A stretch of 64,000 bases of DNA from Astrocystis sublimbata (GCA_022453515.1 JAJNNY010000014.1:682001-746000); one strand, 5' to 3'; numbered from the stretch's first letter, positions 43,921-56,443 are shown. Notes: generated from the sequence alone by a model not told the origin. Numbers and translations are program-made.

Positions 43921-46900
43921 GGTGGGATGGGATGAGTTGGGGTGTGGAATCGGGTTGAAAAGCTAGGTACACTTAGTGCATGGTGGGGGTGGGGGGAGGG
44001 GTTCATGGGCGGTGAATGACGCTTGTTGGTGGGCAGGTGTGACCCCATTTGGGAGGAATTACCCTGTGAAGTTTCAAGAGCTGGAATTTGCAATTCTCTA
44101 CCATTGTGTACTAGTAGTTGTAATTCCAACAGAGGATACAATATTTTCTAAGGTATCTCACGATATTGGATACCTAGAAACAAATGAAAGTGTTAAATAA
44201 GTAATGATTGCGATGGAGTATTATACTGGCAGTGTTTATTTGTCATTTATGCCTGCTGGCAATGTTTTTCTTCAAGAATTTGTTTAAATGCAAAACAGGG
44301 ATTGATTAAGAGCCATCACATTGAAATTGCAAACTATTGCATACATTCTCAATGTTTGGTAACTTGAATGAAGCACAAAAATACATGTATGGCTTGAGTT
44401 GAGTTTCTGGTTATATCAGATTACGAAATGTGTCTTCTCGAGAATACAAGCGTCTTTCAGATGAATTGATCGCTGCGAGCTATCTCATTGATGCCCTTTG
44501 TATGGCGACGCGGTGCGCAGTCATGTGGCTAATAGCGCAGAAACCAACGTTTCTCATGTCTTGTAGATATCGAGATCCTAGTGCATGACGTGGGTTGGAA
44601 ATTGGTAGGATGGACGCATACGTATAAATCGCATTTCGACATCTCAGCTGATCCTATTACAGTAGATAATATCTAATACCCACGGGAATACACTCTGTTA
44701 TTGCTCTCGCTTTTCTCAGTTTTCTCAGTTGTCTGCATGCGCCTCATCGCTATTTATTTGCGCAGCATAGATTAATTGACGACAAGAGTGAAACTGTATT
44801 AAGTGTACGAACAAGATAGATATTTCTTGCGATATTATCCCACCTTCGGCTCTTAGGTAATTCTTTGTCACCTCGAGAAGATAAGCATCTGCCACGGCTG
44901 CATAATCCTCGACACTCAAACTCGGCAGAAGCTCAACCTGACCATATGCATCATTGTGGAATCCATCGCAGGTGACCCCAACGCTCTTGACGTGACCAAG
45001 CAGTTTCGCGCTTCTCATGTGTATCAAAGCTCCAACCGAGACTGAGAGTGAACAAGAGACCTTACAGGACACAGCGAGGTTCGGATGCCAGCCGCTAGCA
45101 TGTGAAAATACATCCATCTCAGGGCACAGAAGCTGAAGCCGAAGCTGACGCTATAGCTCTATCTACATGTGCAATCACAAGCTCAAGGACTACCATTCAC
45201 AAGCCACTCCATCTCGGGGTTTCGGACCTGACTTAATGAACCTAGGTAAGACGGGACAGCAAGGTGGGCAACTCGAAGCCAAGCTGCCAAGTAGCCAAGT
45301 ACACAGGCGAGCACAGGTGACAGGATAACCCACTCCGTTTCCGTTTCCGTCCGCGGAAAGCAAGCATGAAGGTAAATCGGAACAGAAAGCTGAAGAGGAA
45401 ATAGATATTTGGGTCTGGGGTTCTCTCTAGCGAGTCTGGGGCAGCCCGTCCTCGCCCGTCCCCATACTCTCTTCCCCGCGAAAGCTAGAGATATAGCCCG
45501 GGATAGTACGTTGATCTCCCCAATCCTTTTGGTCGACTAGCATATCTAGCTTGTGCCTATCCTCCTCTACTTGTTACTTACTATTGGCATAGTCTAACAG
45601 TTTAGCCTTAGACTGGGTGTGTCAGGACGATAATCTTGCTATGTAGATCAATAGAGTGATCAGTTTCACCCAATCACATCACAACCCGTACGCGCCCGAA
45701 GCCCTTTCCCACTCTAACCCGAAATCACATGTCGTGCACGTCGTGTCGTGTCATGCCTCCCCCAGACCGGACGAGTGAAGGTTGGGGCTTGGCGCATCCG
45801 TCGCATGGGCGGAACGGATGTCTTGGCGGGGCGCTTTACTTGACTTTACTCTACCTTACTTTACCCAACTTTACTTAGTATGATACAGATCGATGATGCA
45901 AAGCAGCAGGCTCCAGGGAAGCTAAGGTTTTGAGTCAACAGCGTGCTTGTATGTGCGGTTTTCTGTAGAGCATCTACTGTAAGCTGCTCAATAGTAATCA
46001 GTAGTAGAGAAAGAAGTACGTGTATGTATGTGTAGGTAGACAGGCTGTGGATGAGCAAGGGCAATAGCACCGATATTCCGAAATCGCAATCGCATCATCT
46101 GTTTGCGGATGACAACGGAGGCCGCATTATTAATACCCATGTGTCGAACGTGTGGGGTGGCATCTAGGCAACTAGGCTGCCCCAGTGCACTGGGGACGGA
46201 AACCCAGGAAACCACATGCTGCTTTACCTTACCTTACCTTGCCTTACCGGACTCCGGAGGTGAAGAGCATAGTATAATCCACCTGGGCAGCAATTTGGCA
46301 GGGAGCGAAACCTTAGGGACGGTCCAATGGCCTGATCATCCAGTCAGAACAGGAGATCAGCAAGCGCGCGTCGGCCGTTGGGCATTGAGTGGTTCTGAGC
46401 GGGGTTACATAGAAGCAAGCCCTCCGCATTGTGTGAAGTTTGGGTCAGGGTTGGGGGAATGGGGGGTTGCAGGTGAAAGTACCAGTCGAGCCATTTGCCA
46501 GTCCGTGCTTCACATGCAACTAGGTTTCTGATCCCTTGGTTTGATAAGACGTCTAGACAGACAGAGACACCTTGATTACCTGCTTTTGCCTACCTACGTA
46601 CGGAGTTTAATACACACCGCTGGCTTCATGATCGTAAGATCTTTGTTCCAGCGGCTCCGGTTTAGGGAGCTCCAGCTCCGACTTTCCGTGCTTACATATT
46701 ATCGTATCGTGTCGTATCGTACACAGACTTGCGTTTATGTATGTACATGCAAGCTTCCTTCGTCCGATGGCTGCATCTTGTCATACGTATCCAATCAATG
46801 CTAATTAATTAATGTCCCCAGTAAGGATATACAAGCAAAATGAGAAGTGGCAAAACACAATAGAATCGCAATTGGCCATTTGCAATAACAACAACAACGA

Positions 46901-48164
46901 CAACAGCATATTCATTCGACTAAACTAGTATTGTGCGTTTGCCAAAATGCTTATTGGAGCTCGGCAAGCAATAAACCCTGCCCATAGTATCATACCATAC
47001 CATTAGATCCATTCCCATATTGTCCGTTCGTCTATCGCAAGTCAGTAGTAGATCTCGTTCGACCTACAATCCCGTAACCCCGTAGCGCCACCCCCACTTG
47101 CTTACCTACATACGAGATAGTGCGTGCTTCTCCGAGAATTGCCATGATTGCTGAGCTATTCCACCTGTTCACACCATGGAACAACCAAAAGTAGGATGTA
47201 GCGGACTTAAGGCAGCCTGAAGCGTGGCGTGCGGCATGCAATGGCAGGGGTGGGCAGAGGTGGTGTGTGTGGCAGACAGTATTCGATACTGTGCACTACA
47301 TGTCCTCGAGAGTCGCGGGAACTTCTGACTTGGGCTTGCTTCTGTTGATAATAACACCCACTTTGAAGTCTGTGCAGCCAGCCCACCCATTCCATATGGA
47401 AAGCTTCTAGAACAATTGATGCGAATTATTGTTGTACAAGATTGATACTTCAGGCAACAGGTGGTGCTTCTTCAGATCTGGGTGTCCCGAAACGAAGTAT
47501 TTCAAGCATTTCTTAAGAGGGACCCAGAACTTTGATATTAAACGTAGGGGTGGCCTGGCCTTCAGCTGAGTCTATTGCGACCTTTTCCTTCCATGTCACG
47601 GTCTCCCTTACTCTCTTCCTTTTGTCTTACAGCATCCTCAAATCAACGGTCCATAGGCCCGCTCATTATCTTGGCGTTTAGCGTCTAGTATTCGTGTCAT
47701 GCAACAGAGGTCTATATAAAAACCAAGTTTCATCACGAACATTGACCGATGTACTAGAGCTACCGCACCTGCAAAATGCACTGCTCGTAAGGCTATGATG
47801 CATTGCCTGCATAGGTACCACAACAGATCGACCACGATGAAAAGACTTGCCGGTTTGACTGCAATCCATGCTCCATTGACGCGACAGCACTGCTTAGCCT
47901 AAGCTCAGACCTTGTCTTGATACATCGAATCACGGGCAAATAGACCGAAGCAGTGGAGGCGTAACGTCAATTCATGCTTATTTATTCATGTGTGCAGAAG
48001 AACCATTTTGAAAACCCGCCGGAGACCCCTGGACTCATCCAGCTGCCTAAGTCACCTGCGACTAGTACGCCGAAATCCAGTATAATATGGTTCGCAATCG
48101 GGTACATGCACTTAACGCCATCCCATGGATCAACCTTTCTACACCACGACCACTGTCGTTCTCT
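43921..48164. other. 4.2-kb gene-poor region
   Basis: Apart from the weak minus-strand candidate at 44725-45117, I see no gene. Simple sequence includes degenerate CTTTA/CTTAC runs (about 45836-45878 and 46223-46248) and a TACGGAGT word at 46598. The 142-codon plus frame at 46103-46531 has no domain. A CAACAACAA stretch lies at about 46888. Confidence 0.45.
44725..45117 (-). CDS. hypothetical small protein, uncertain
   Basis: A 130-codon open frame starts at the ATG at 45117. Its middle (SLSVEDYAAVADAYLLEVTK) is acidic, helical and protein-like. The start and end (SCSLSVSVG..., FVHLIQFHSC) look less so. A possible intron (GTAAGG...TCTCAG) lies in the first third, which would change the N-terminus. 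No family is recognised. Either a short lineage-specific gene or chance. Confidence 0.2.
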   Translation of the reverse strand: MDVFSHASGWHPNLAVSCKVSCSLSVSVGALIHMRSAKLLGHVKSVGVTCDGFHNDAYGQVELLPSLSVEDYAAVADAYLLEVTKNYLRAEGGIISQEISILFVHLIQFHSCRQLIYAAQINSDEAHADN

Positions 48165-49358
48165 TCACTTCTTCTTGGACACACCGACGGTACGACCGCG
48201 GCGGCCCGTTGTCTTGGTGTGCTGTCCACGCACACGGAGAGTCCAGTAGTGACGGAGACCACGGTGGGCGCGGATCTTCTTCAGGCGCTCGATATCTTCA
48301 CGGAGCTTGCTGTCAACAGCGGACGAGATGGCGTGGGTGTTCTGGCCGGTGACGATGTCACGTTGTCGGTTAAGGACTATCGCATTGTCAGCATTTCTGG
48401 TTCCGAGGTTTGACAGGAGTTGACGTCGGAAGACTTACACCAAGCGGGGATCTTGTATGCACCGGGGTCCTTGACGATCTGGACGACACGCTCGAGCTCT
48501 TCGGCGGTGAGCTCACCAGCACTGGTGATTGCATTAGGAGTCTGTCCGTTCGAGTCTTGGATCATTTTCACGACTTACCGCTTGTTCTTGTCGATATCAG
48601 CCTTCTTGAGGATCAAGTCGGCGAAACGAGGACCAATACCCTTGATGGAGGTCAAGGAGTCTGAGCAAGGTTAGTGACTGCATGCACTAAACTAGAAATA
48701 TCGTAGAGTTGCATTGTCAAGAATCTCCAACGAATTCTTGACTGAGGCGCGACATAGGAGTGTACGCACAAAGGGCCTTTTGCTTTCCGTCAACATTGGT
48801 GTTGCTTTAACCGCAGTCAGTAAATGCCATATACCAAGGTCGCGTGGTCGAAATCGTGATGAGCGATCGCGCAGAAATCGAGACAGGGTTGCCATACAGT
48901 AGACGGATAATGAACTGGAAGTTCGACTTCTCCCCCGAGACGAGCGACTATGTGACATGTCAGTACTGGTGCAACTTTCGAATGTACTGCGATGTCCAAG
49001 GCCGCGTGTTTCCTGTCGCAAATGCTCGATCGCCGCGCCACTGCTCGTTTGAAAGTCGTAAATGCCCGGGTATGTTGATCCTCAGCAACTTGCCGTCGTA
49101 GCTCGTTGCAGCATTGTCGGATGAATTCGCACAGAATGCGCATTTCTCGAAGAAGCGAATAATGCGGGCGTGAGGTGCATGGCGGAAAGTCGAGCCGTTC
49201 CATCTGTACGGACGGAGGTGATCAAATCGTTTGGTGGCGACACGGCGGCAGCGGCAGCGGCGAGCAGGCAACACGGTTATGTCGAGAATTTGGTCCAGGA
49301 AACAGCGAAGCGATCGGAAGCCATCGAATAGAATGCGCGGTGATATTGGACTCACCAT
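48165..49358 (-). CDS. RPS18: 40S ribosomal protein S18 (uS13)
   Basis: Six coding exons (49358-49356, 48947-48898, 48804-48770, 48660-48579, 48521-48439, 48376-48165) join in phase to 154 aa. The product begins [20 protein letters not shown] and includes [47 protein letters not shown] and the C-terminal [20 protein letters not shown]...VSKKK, the uS13 signature. The first intron follows the ATG directly, so exon 1 codes only Met; it is about 408 nt and the longest of the five. uS13 sits in the head of the small subunit near the P-site tRNA and the B1 bridge. Five introns in about 460 coding bases is dense but usual for ribosomal genes of filamentous fungi. The promoter lies upstream of 49358. 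Confidence 0.95.
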
Positions 49359-51349
49359 GGTGACGATTTGTGGTGTGGTTGACTGTCGATGGAAAGAGAG
49401 CGTCACACCACCAACTAGGAACTTTGACGATTTTTGGTAGAGGCTTAGGTTTCCTGTGTGTGCGCGTTGCCGGCCTGGCGTCAAAGCTTTTCCGAGTCCG
49501 ATGGTGTGTGGTGGATTTGATTGGGTCGTCTCCCAGAGGCGGGGGGCTGCCCTAGTGGAGTACGTCTTGCTTATCTTATCGCAACAGCCGCCAGTCTGCA
49601 TTCGTCTGCCTTCGACCCCTCCTTCGCGCCCGTTGTGGCTTCTCATTTGTGGCTGCGCTGTAAGTCGTGCCTTGGCCAACCTTCGAAATATTCTCTTCTC
49701 GTCAATCATCCGAACCCATTCCCAGGCTCAAGGACTTTGACTTCCCTTGCATCTGACATGTGCTCAATCCTGTCGCAATTTCCCAAAATTTACCACCCTC
49801 TGAAATTTCCAGATAACATATAACGCCCGGGGCCGTGATAGTTAATTACAATAGTAGCAAATCATTTGCGGTGAACCGTAAGTCGCATTCGAGTGCCCCT
49901 CATCTCGACAAAGAGCAGACCTGCAAAATTTTAAGTAGGCAGAAATTGGGAATCCAAGATAACCGAGTCAGCTTTCAAGCATAAGGTTCTACATTAACCA
50001 CATATCATAGACGGTCCAACTGCTTGTTGAGAGTGTTGAACTTGACTAATTGGCAATAACAAAGCCCTCCAAAAGGTAGCTCGCTTGCCGCAGTTTTGTG
50101 CTATTCTTCCCAAGGCTCGTCACGCCAACCTCGAGCAAGAAAGGTAGCATTTGTGTGTTCCCTATAGGAAATCTTGGTAGTACATTTATATAAAAGCATG
50201 TCCGCTGCCATGAGCTCGGCAATCTCGGAGGGCTAAACTGATGTAGGCAAGTCGAGCCTTAGACGGAATTTGGGTATTGCAAATGCCGGACCCGTTGCTT
50301 ACTTGATGTCGATTTTTCTGCTAAAGCCAGCGGTTTGTCATGGTGTTTAGTGATCCGTTGCTTTCTTATCAACGTCATTTTCCCTCGAAAATAATTTCCC
50401 TTGTGTCAATTATGACAGAGTTTTCTCTTTCATTCGCACCCCAGACCCTGGATGGTCATCGAGAATTTTCAGCATCCTTCACATTAGGAGATTATAATAT
50501 GATAACCGATTGTTGGTGGTATTAGAAAACAAATGCATCGACGGTGGTATCTGGTACAAGTGGAGGGTTGCAGCCTGCGCTGGGTGCACGGTGCGGCAAG
50601 CATACCACTCGAGCCAGTGCCTCAGCTAGGCCGGTTGTAGATAAGCTTCGCTTAGAGGTGCCATGGATGCATGGCCCTTAGTCCGAAGCCGCAGGCTGCG
50701 GTGGGGAATCAGACCAGGGGAACCCCAGCTCCCCACCGCATGGTCGCGCGACGTTCTTTGCTGGCTTTACTGTGATACAGACTTGACTGCTTACCTATTT
50801 ACACACCCGGAACCGCCCGTCCTCCTCCCTCCATCATTCCATTATAATCCTCCTCTTGAACACGCTCCTCCCACATTCTCTGGCCATTTATCTTGCATAC
50901 CAAATACCACCCTTGCTACGTGCCTCTTCTCTAGACATAACTTGCTTGAAAGTCATTGCATACCTCTCGCCTGCCTAGATCTACGTAACTTCGCTACCTA
51001 TCGCATCGATCCCAAAGTGCATCCGAAACAAAGCCTAAAAAATTCACCAACACAACGAGACTAGCTTGCGATATTATTCCCAAACTGCGTCTGCCGGTCC
51101 ACATCCGTCATTTTACCAATCCGTGTTCCTCTGCCGCGCACCTTTACGAGGTCCAACACGACTATATGCGTTTCAGGGATTGTTGACAACTCCAATTCAA
51201 CTGAGTCTGCAGAAATTGCGCCCGAGCCCTGGTTTCTTGTGCCAGTTTGCTCATTCGACTACCAAACTCACAAGCGAGTCGGACACAGTCACCAGACATC
51301 CATTCAGTCTTTTCTATTTCCTTCGATACCCCTCAGATAATACCCAACC
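49359..51349. other. intergenic: S18 promoter and KGD4 leader region
   Basis: S18 (minus) and KGD4 (plus) diverge from here. The 500 bases next to KGD4 are CT-rich with long but featureless open frames, typical of fungal leaders. An AT-richer interval lies at about 50340-50530. No supported gene. Confidence 0.45.
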
Positions 51350-51827
51350 ATGTTCGCGACACGAGCTCTCCGACAGGCCGCCGCCCACGCTGAGCGCACG
51401 CCCCTAATCCGCTTCATCGGCAAGCGAGAGATTCCTTGTACGTACTTGCAGCAGACGGTGCACGCCTCAAGCTCAAACCGCGAAATTCTCAGCCGTTGCC
51501 TTTCTTTGTTACTAACGTGTGCCCGCAGCCAACGTCGACCACAGCCCTCACCCCCACCCTGCCTCCCCAACCGGCTCTCTCCCCACCAACTTTGGCCAAG
51601 GCTCAGGCAACTCGCACGCGAGCTTCTCCTCATACCGCGACTCGGCCCAGCAACACGGACCTCTGCGCAAGTCCCTAGGTGCCTCGCCCGCCTCCAAACT
51701 CGGCCCCGTAGAGGCGGCCAAGGGCCAGTACTTCGACCGCAATGATCTCCCCCAGCGCTTCCGCCGCACACCTCTCACGGCTGCCGAGATCGAAGCCATC
51801 GAGTCGGGTGGAGCTGCTTACATCTGA
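51350..51827 (+). CDS. KGD4: mitochondrial 2-oxoglutarate dehydrogenase subunit Kgd4 (Ymr31/MRPS36 family)
   Basis: Two exons (51350-51437, 51529-51827) give 128 aa across a 91-nt intron with a perfect ACTAAC branch. The N-terminus FATRALRQAAAHAERTP is a basic, acid-free mitochondrial presequence. The conserved core is TPLIRFIGKREIPSNVDHSP (split by the intron), then HPHPASPTGSLPTNF, SYRDSAQQHGPL, and the C-terminal YFDRNDLPQRFRRTPLTAAE...ESGGAAYI. Once taken for a 37S ribosomal protein (YMR-31), the family is now known as an adaptor that recruits the E3 subunit to the 2-oxoglutarate dehydrogenase complex. Length and layout match fungal homologues. It sits upstream of the polynucleotide kinase gene on the same strand. 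Confidence 0.93.
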
Positions 51828-52771
51828 GTGAAGGGTGCGGAGGGAGTTGGGTGACACAAGAGAGCAAATGACGTCGTTTTAGAAATGAAGGATGAAAAAC
51901 GCTGTACGACCATGACATCACATCACAAAAGGCGGCTTAGCAATGATTACACGAGGAAGTACCACTTCTAATGACTTCGGGACGGCCGGCACCGTCGAGA
52001 CGAGCCTCGAAAGAAGGACGTTGACGGTGGACGGGTAGTGCACTTCAGGCACGGGCAAAGCAGACCAAATGATCTGCGTGTACCTATATCGCTCGCTCAT
52101 GACTTTCAACACAAGCATGGGGCGGGGGGGAGGCCTAGATTGCTTTCGGACGACAACACATGGGTATATCCTATTGTCCGGCAGTGGCGGATCTGCATAC
52201 GTAGATGACGATAGAGCCCTCGTCTTCTCAACGACTTGGGCATGTAGATGATCAGATTATAAATATTGACATTTCATCGTACTACAGTCGCATTCTTCCT
52301 CCATATCGCGGTGATTAGCCGCTCCGTCATTGAGAGTGGGTTTGATGACTTTAAGAACTAAACCATGGAGCTTGGCCATTGCCCAATATTCAACTTGTCT
52401 GCTTCCGTCAAAATTACCTAAGTTTCGATTGAACAAAGCATCCAAGCTCTGCTCAGTAGGAACATAAAATAATTTCTCTGTTTTGTCGCATTATATTGCG
52501 AGAGTTTCTCTAATTGTACTCGTCAATGTCCTTGCCAGAAGCACATTGTTAACCAAAAATTGGAACCTTCCGATGTGCATCATATAATACCTTCGGATGG
52601 ATCAGGCCTATTGGGCAACCGGCCTGCAGGCCCTCCGGATCCCGTGATTTCGCGATCGCCGGGGGGTCGAATGAATTTCACATGGGGAAAAAAGTACCCC
52701 GCGTCATAGCTCCTGCAAGTTTAGGTAACTTTACCTAAACGCGCCGCGCGACAACCCTCCTCAGCTACCAA
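51828..52771. other. intergenic between KGD4 and PNK1
   Basis: No gene is seen. The region from about 52440 to 52560 is AT-rich; 52610-52670 is GC-rich with small inverted words (CCGGCCTGCAGGCC). A 22-bp dyad lies at 52719-52740, close to the next start. Confidence 0.45.
52719..52740. promoter_or_regulatory. perfect inverted repeat upstream of PNK1
   Basis: GTTTAGGTAA and its exact reverse complement TTACCTAAAC are separated by CT. The dyad lies 31 bp before the first in-frame ATG of the polynucleotide kinase gene and 205 bp before the internal one. Position and symmetry suggest a dimeric-factor site or core-promoter element. Confidence 0.4.
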
Positions 52772-54814
52772 TTGCAGTTGCACACATCCATCATCCTCGA
52801 AACACCTACTTCACCATCCCTCCACATGCTCTCATACCCCCCACCACGAGTTCTAATCACAAGCCTACGACGCCTCGGACCATATACCAAAATTACGAAT
52901 ACCCGCACACTCCAACGCTGTGGTTTCCACATTACAATACGCACAATGGCGCCGCCGGAAATAGAAAAAGAGACCGCAAAACGCAAAGCCTCGCTGTCCA
53001 GACCCATCTCACCGCCGCCCGTGAAGCGCAAGGCGCACAGCGCCATCTCGCAGGGCGCCGTGGCTAGCTTCTTCACGCCTACTTCGCAGAAGCCGAAGGT
53101 GAAGGAAAGAACTGTGTGGACGGAGCGCGGCGAGGGAGAGGGGGTACCTACGTTGCTGGTTGGGAGGTATGAGCCTGGGAGTGGAGGTGAGGGTGAGAAT
53201 GAAGGGAAGGAGACGGAGGAGGAAGTCAAGAGAACGAAAATTGCCGCCTTCGACCTCGACTCGACGCTCATCGTGACGGCCTCGGGGAAGAAGTTCGGCA
53301 GCGACGCCGTCGATTGGAAGTGGTGGGATCCGAGCGTGCCGGCTCGGCTGAGGAAGCTTTATGCCGAGGAAGGGTGAGTCCTTCCTACCTAATATTCATC
53401 CCCAAGCTACGCCTGTCGAGCAATCGACGAATCGCTACAGACAATCGTGTTACGGCCGCAGGAGAAGGAGGCGAGAATACAACACCCAGAACTAACAAAG
53501 CACACAAGGTACCGCGTCGTAATCCTCAGCAACCAAGCAGGCCTCACCCTGCACCCCGACCCGACCACCAAAGCACCTCCCAAAAACGCAGGAAAAGCCA
53601 AAGTCGCCACCTTCAAGCAGAAAGCCGCCGCCGTGCTGCAGCACCTCGACATCCCCACCACGCTGTACGCCGCGACGGCGCACGACCTCTTCCGCAAGCC
53701 GCGCGTGGGCATGTGGCGCGAGGTGTGTGTCGACTACGATATACTGTCTGAGGCGATCGATTTGAAAGGGAGTGTATTTGTCGGCGACGCCGGGGGACGC
53801 ACGGCGAAGGTTTTGATTGGAGGGGAGTATGGCAAGGAGAGACGCATGGCGAAGGACTTTAGTTGCTCAGATCGCAACTTCGCGTATAATGTCGGAATTA
53901 AGTACTTGACGCCTGAGGAGTTCTTTCTGGGGGAGGGGCCGAGGGAGTTTGTGAGGGATTTTGATCTGGAGGGGTTTCCTTATGGTGGAGGTGGGGATGG
54001 TGGTGAGGGGAAAGCAGGGGAGGAGGGGAAGGCAGAGAAAGAGATACTGTTTGAGAAGACGAATACGCAGGATGTCGTCCTCTTCTGCGGTCCACCCGGT
54101 GCGGGCAAAAGTACCTTCTTCTGGAAATATCTGAAACCCCTGGGCTATGAGCGCGTCAATCAGGATCTGCTCAAGACTAGGCCCAAGTGTCTGAAGGCCG
54201 CGGCGGAGTTTTTGGGGGATGGGTGCTCGGTTGTTGTTGGTGAGTTTCTTTCTATAATCTTGTTTGTCTACTCTATAGCTGTTTCCTTTTTCCCGCGTCG
54301 ATTGATGCTTTGGGGCTTCTCGTTTACGCTGGGCTGGGCTGGGCTGGGATGATTACTGACTGACTGCTGGGGAAAAAAAGATAATACGAACCCCGACCCC
54401 GACGTACGCAAAGAATGGGTCGACCTCGCGCGGAAACACGACGTGCCCATCCGCTGCGTCTGGTTCAAGATCCCTAAGGCCGTCTGCGAACACAATAATG
54501 TCTCAAGGGCTCTGAATCAATCCGTATGTTACTCTGCTTCTACCTTGGACACATCCCATCCCAACAAACCACCTGAATCCTTACTTACTTACTCACCTAC
54601 TTGGGACTTTTTGCTAATTCTTATTCGTTGATTCCTTACTTGGTAGTTAAACCCCGAAGCCCGCACCGTCCTGCCTCCTATCGCCTTCAACGGCTACTTC
54701 TCCCGTCTGCGCGAACCTACGGTGAAGGAAGGGTTTCAGGACGTGGTGCCGGTGGAATTTAAATTCCGCGGGTCGAGGGAGGAGTATGAGGTTTGGGGCA
54801 GGTATTGGGTTTGA
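52772..54814 (+). CDS. PNK1: bifunctional polynucleotide 5'-kinase/3'-phosphatase
   Basis: Four exons (52772-53373, 53509-54239, 54381-54523, 54647-54814) give 547 aa from the first ATG, or 489 aa from MAPPEIEK at 52946. The phosphatase domain comes first: AAFDLDSTLI (the DxDxT nucleophile motif), YRVVILSNQAGL, HDLFRKPRVGMW and GSVFVGDAGGR. The kinase domain follows: Walker A GPPGAGKSTFFWKYL, then RVNQDLLKT, and later IRCVWFKIPK and FNGYFSRLREPTV. There is no FHA domain, as in fission yeast Pnk1. The enzyme restores 3'-OH and 5'-phosphate at broken DNA ends before ligation. The segment between the candidate starts (from 52826) is rich in Arg, Thr and Ser without acids, like a mitochondrial presequence. 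Intron 2 contains a GGGCT repeat. The catalytic domains are certain; the start is not. Confidence 0.92.
54329..54348. repeat. GGGCT pentanucleotide repeat inside a PNK1 intron
   Basis: Four GGGCT-type units lie in the 141-nt second intron of the polynucleotide kinase gene, between its donor and branch region. Confidence 0.7.
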
Positions 54815-56443
54815 GGGGCTGGATTGGATTGGACTCTCAACTTGATTGTTGTTCGTTTTGGTGTAGATGGTGGACTAGATGCCTGTGTACGAAGTGGCTG
54901 GGTATGTGCCTGCCTAGGTATGTGTAGACGTTGCTGTTGCTAGATTTGAGAATTCGAGATACCCTTGCTTTGCTGCGCACTCGTTATTTCCATGGCCCGT
55001 ATACTATTGATTCTGCTCCCTACAATTGTTCGAGCTTGAATTCGAGTGGATCAACAAGCTTGTCGAAGCATGGCTTGAGAATGCGAAGCTCCAAGACTTG
55101 AAAGAATCAGAAGGAAAAGGAGGAGGAGAAGGCAGTGAAAGCACTGATAGCTTCTATCATACACCCTTCAGAGTGCAGGTGTGGTTTTCAAATGCTCCTT
55201 CCTACTACTGTACGAAGATCTGTTGACGGTAGGTACTGGCTCCTGCCAAAGTGTCGTCGCTACGCATAGTTGCCTATGTGGGCTTATATGGATCTTTCGA
55301 ATCTGCCTCGGCTTGCAACTTCTGTTAATGCTGGCCATGTCACACGCCACTTGATTGATACATTCCTCAACCCCCACCCCCCCCCAACAACGATAAAAAA
55401 AACCCAAACCCTTCCCAGGGATTTGGATTCCTAGAGGATATATTGGGCCACCTGGCAAAATCCTAGTACGTAGAATCTAGGCTACACTGTGCCTTCCTTT
55501 CTTGCCAACCGCTCCTTCCCCTAATTGATATGGTAGTGTGCTGTGAGACTGAGATTTTGGTAACATTTGGTTAGTTGTCTCTGTCAAGGCTCTACATTCA
55601 ACAAGTAGCAGTCCCCACACGAAATGTTACGATTACCCTATATAGTTGGCAAGACATGATTGAGCCCTCGTCGTGAAGCAGTGGCGCCGCAGAAGGTTTT
55701 GGGAGGAGGGATGTTCAGTACTAAACCAAGATAACATCTATAGCCTACCTAGATCGTGTCTAAGATTGGGGTAATAAACAATTAACATCTAGCTATCAGA
55801 TGCTTAAGCAGCTGTTATTCGGTTGTTATTCTTTCTTGATTAGGTGATTATAGAGTTATTATCTAGATGGATAGTCTAATTAGGTACTTGTTTGTAAAAT
55901 CCGGCTCATCCCTTGTGACATCTAGCACGACTAAGGTCTCCTTCGGTAATATGCTATATTGCAGCCTTTCCAAGGTACTTGAGTCCAAGATCGAACCAGG
56001 TCTCATGTGAGATCGGTTGAAAGAACTTCGGCGGTGGGGTAAGATGGCTGAGGGTAAGAAGAGACGTTGGCCTGATAAAGTATGGGGTTTTGGCGTGGAT
56101 ATAGTGCCTGGGCTATCACCGCACCGGCGCGACACTGTGCACGCGACATTGGTTGAGTGCACCCGGTAAACCAGGTGCTGTCTTCGATACAAGAATTCGA
56201 AGATATTATCATATGCTATTCGGAGCGGTCAGCGAATAACATGAGAAGCGACATCTCATACAATCGCCTAGAGAGAAATGAAAACCGATGCTTCGCTATA
56301 CTTGAATTCGAGAAGAGGTCCGTCTCCGCAACACGGAGGCACACCAAGTGTTGCTGGGTTAGCCCCATTGGTAGTGACAGTAGCCAGCCACTTCTCCCTT
56401 CGGCGTCCTCTTCCAGGGTAGTACTGAATAGACTACTCTGCCA
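54815..56443. other. intergenic, no supported gene
   Basis: It contains a C-run (CCCCCACCCCCCCCC) near 55371 and an AT-rich interval at about 55740-55870 with TTATTC/GATTA words. A 109-codon minus frame (56192-55863) shows no domain. Nothing else is supported. Confidence 0.45.

Noticed and set aside
48960..49709. 249-codon minus-strand open frame
   Set aside because: It covers the promoter and first intron of the S18 gene, out of frame with S18.
50663..51064. 133-codon plus-strand open frame before KGD4
   Set aside because: CT-rich leader-like sequence without domain; probably KGD4 5' UTR or promoter.
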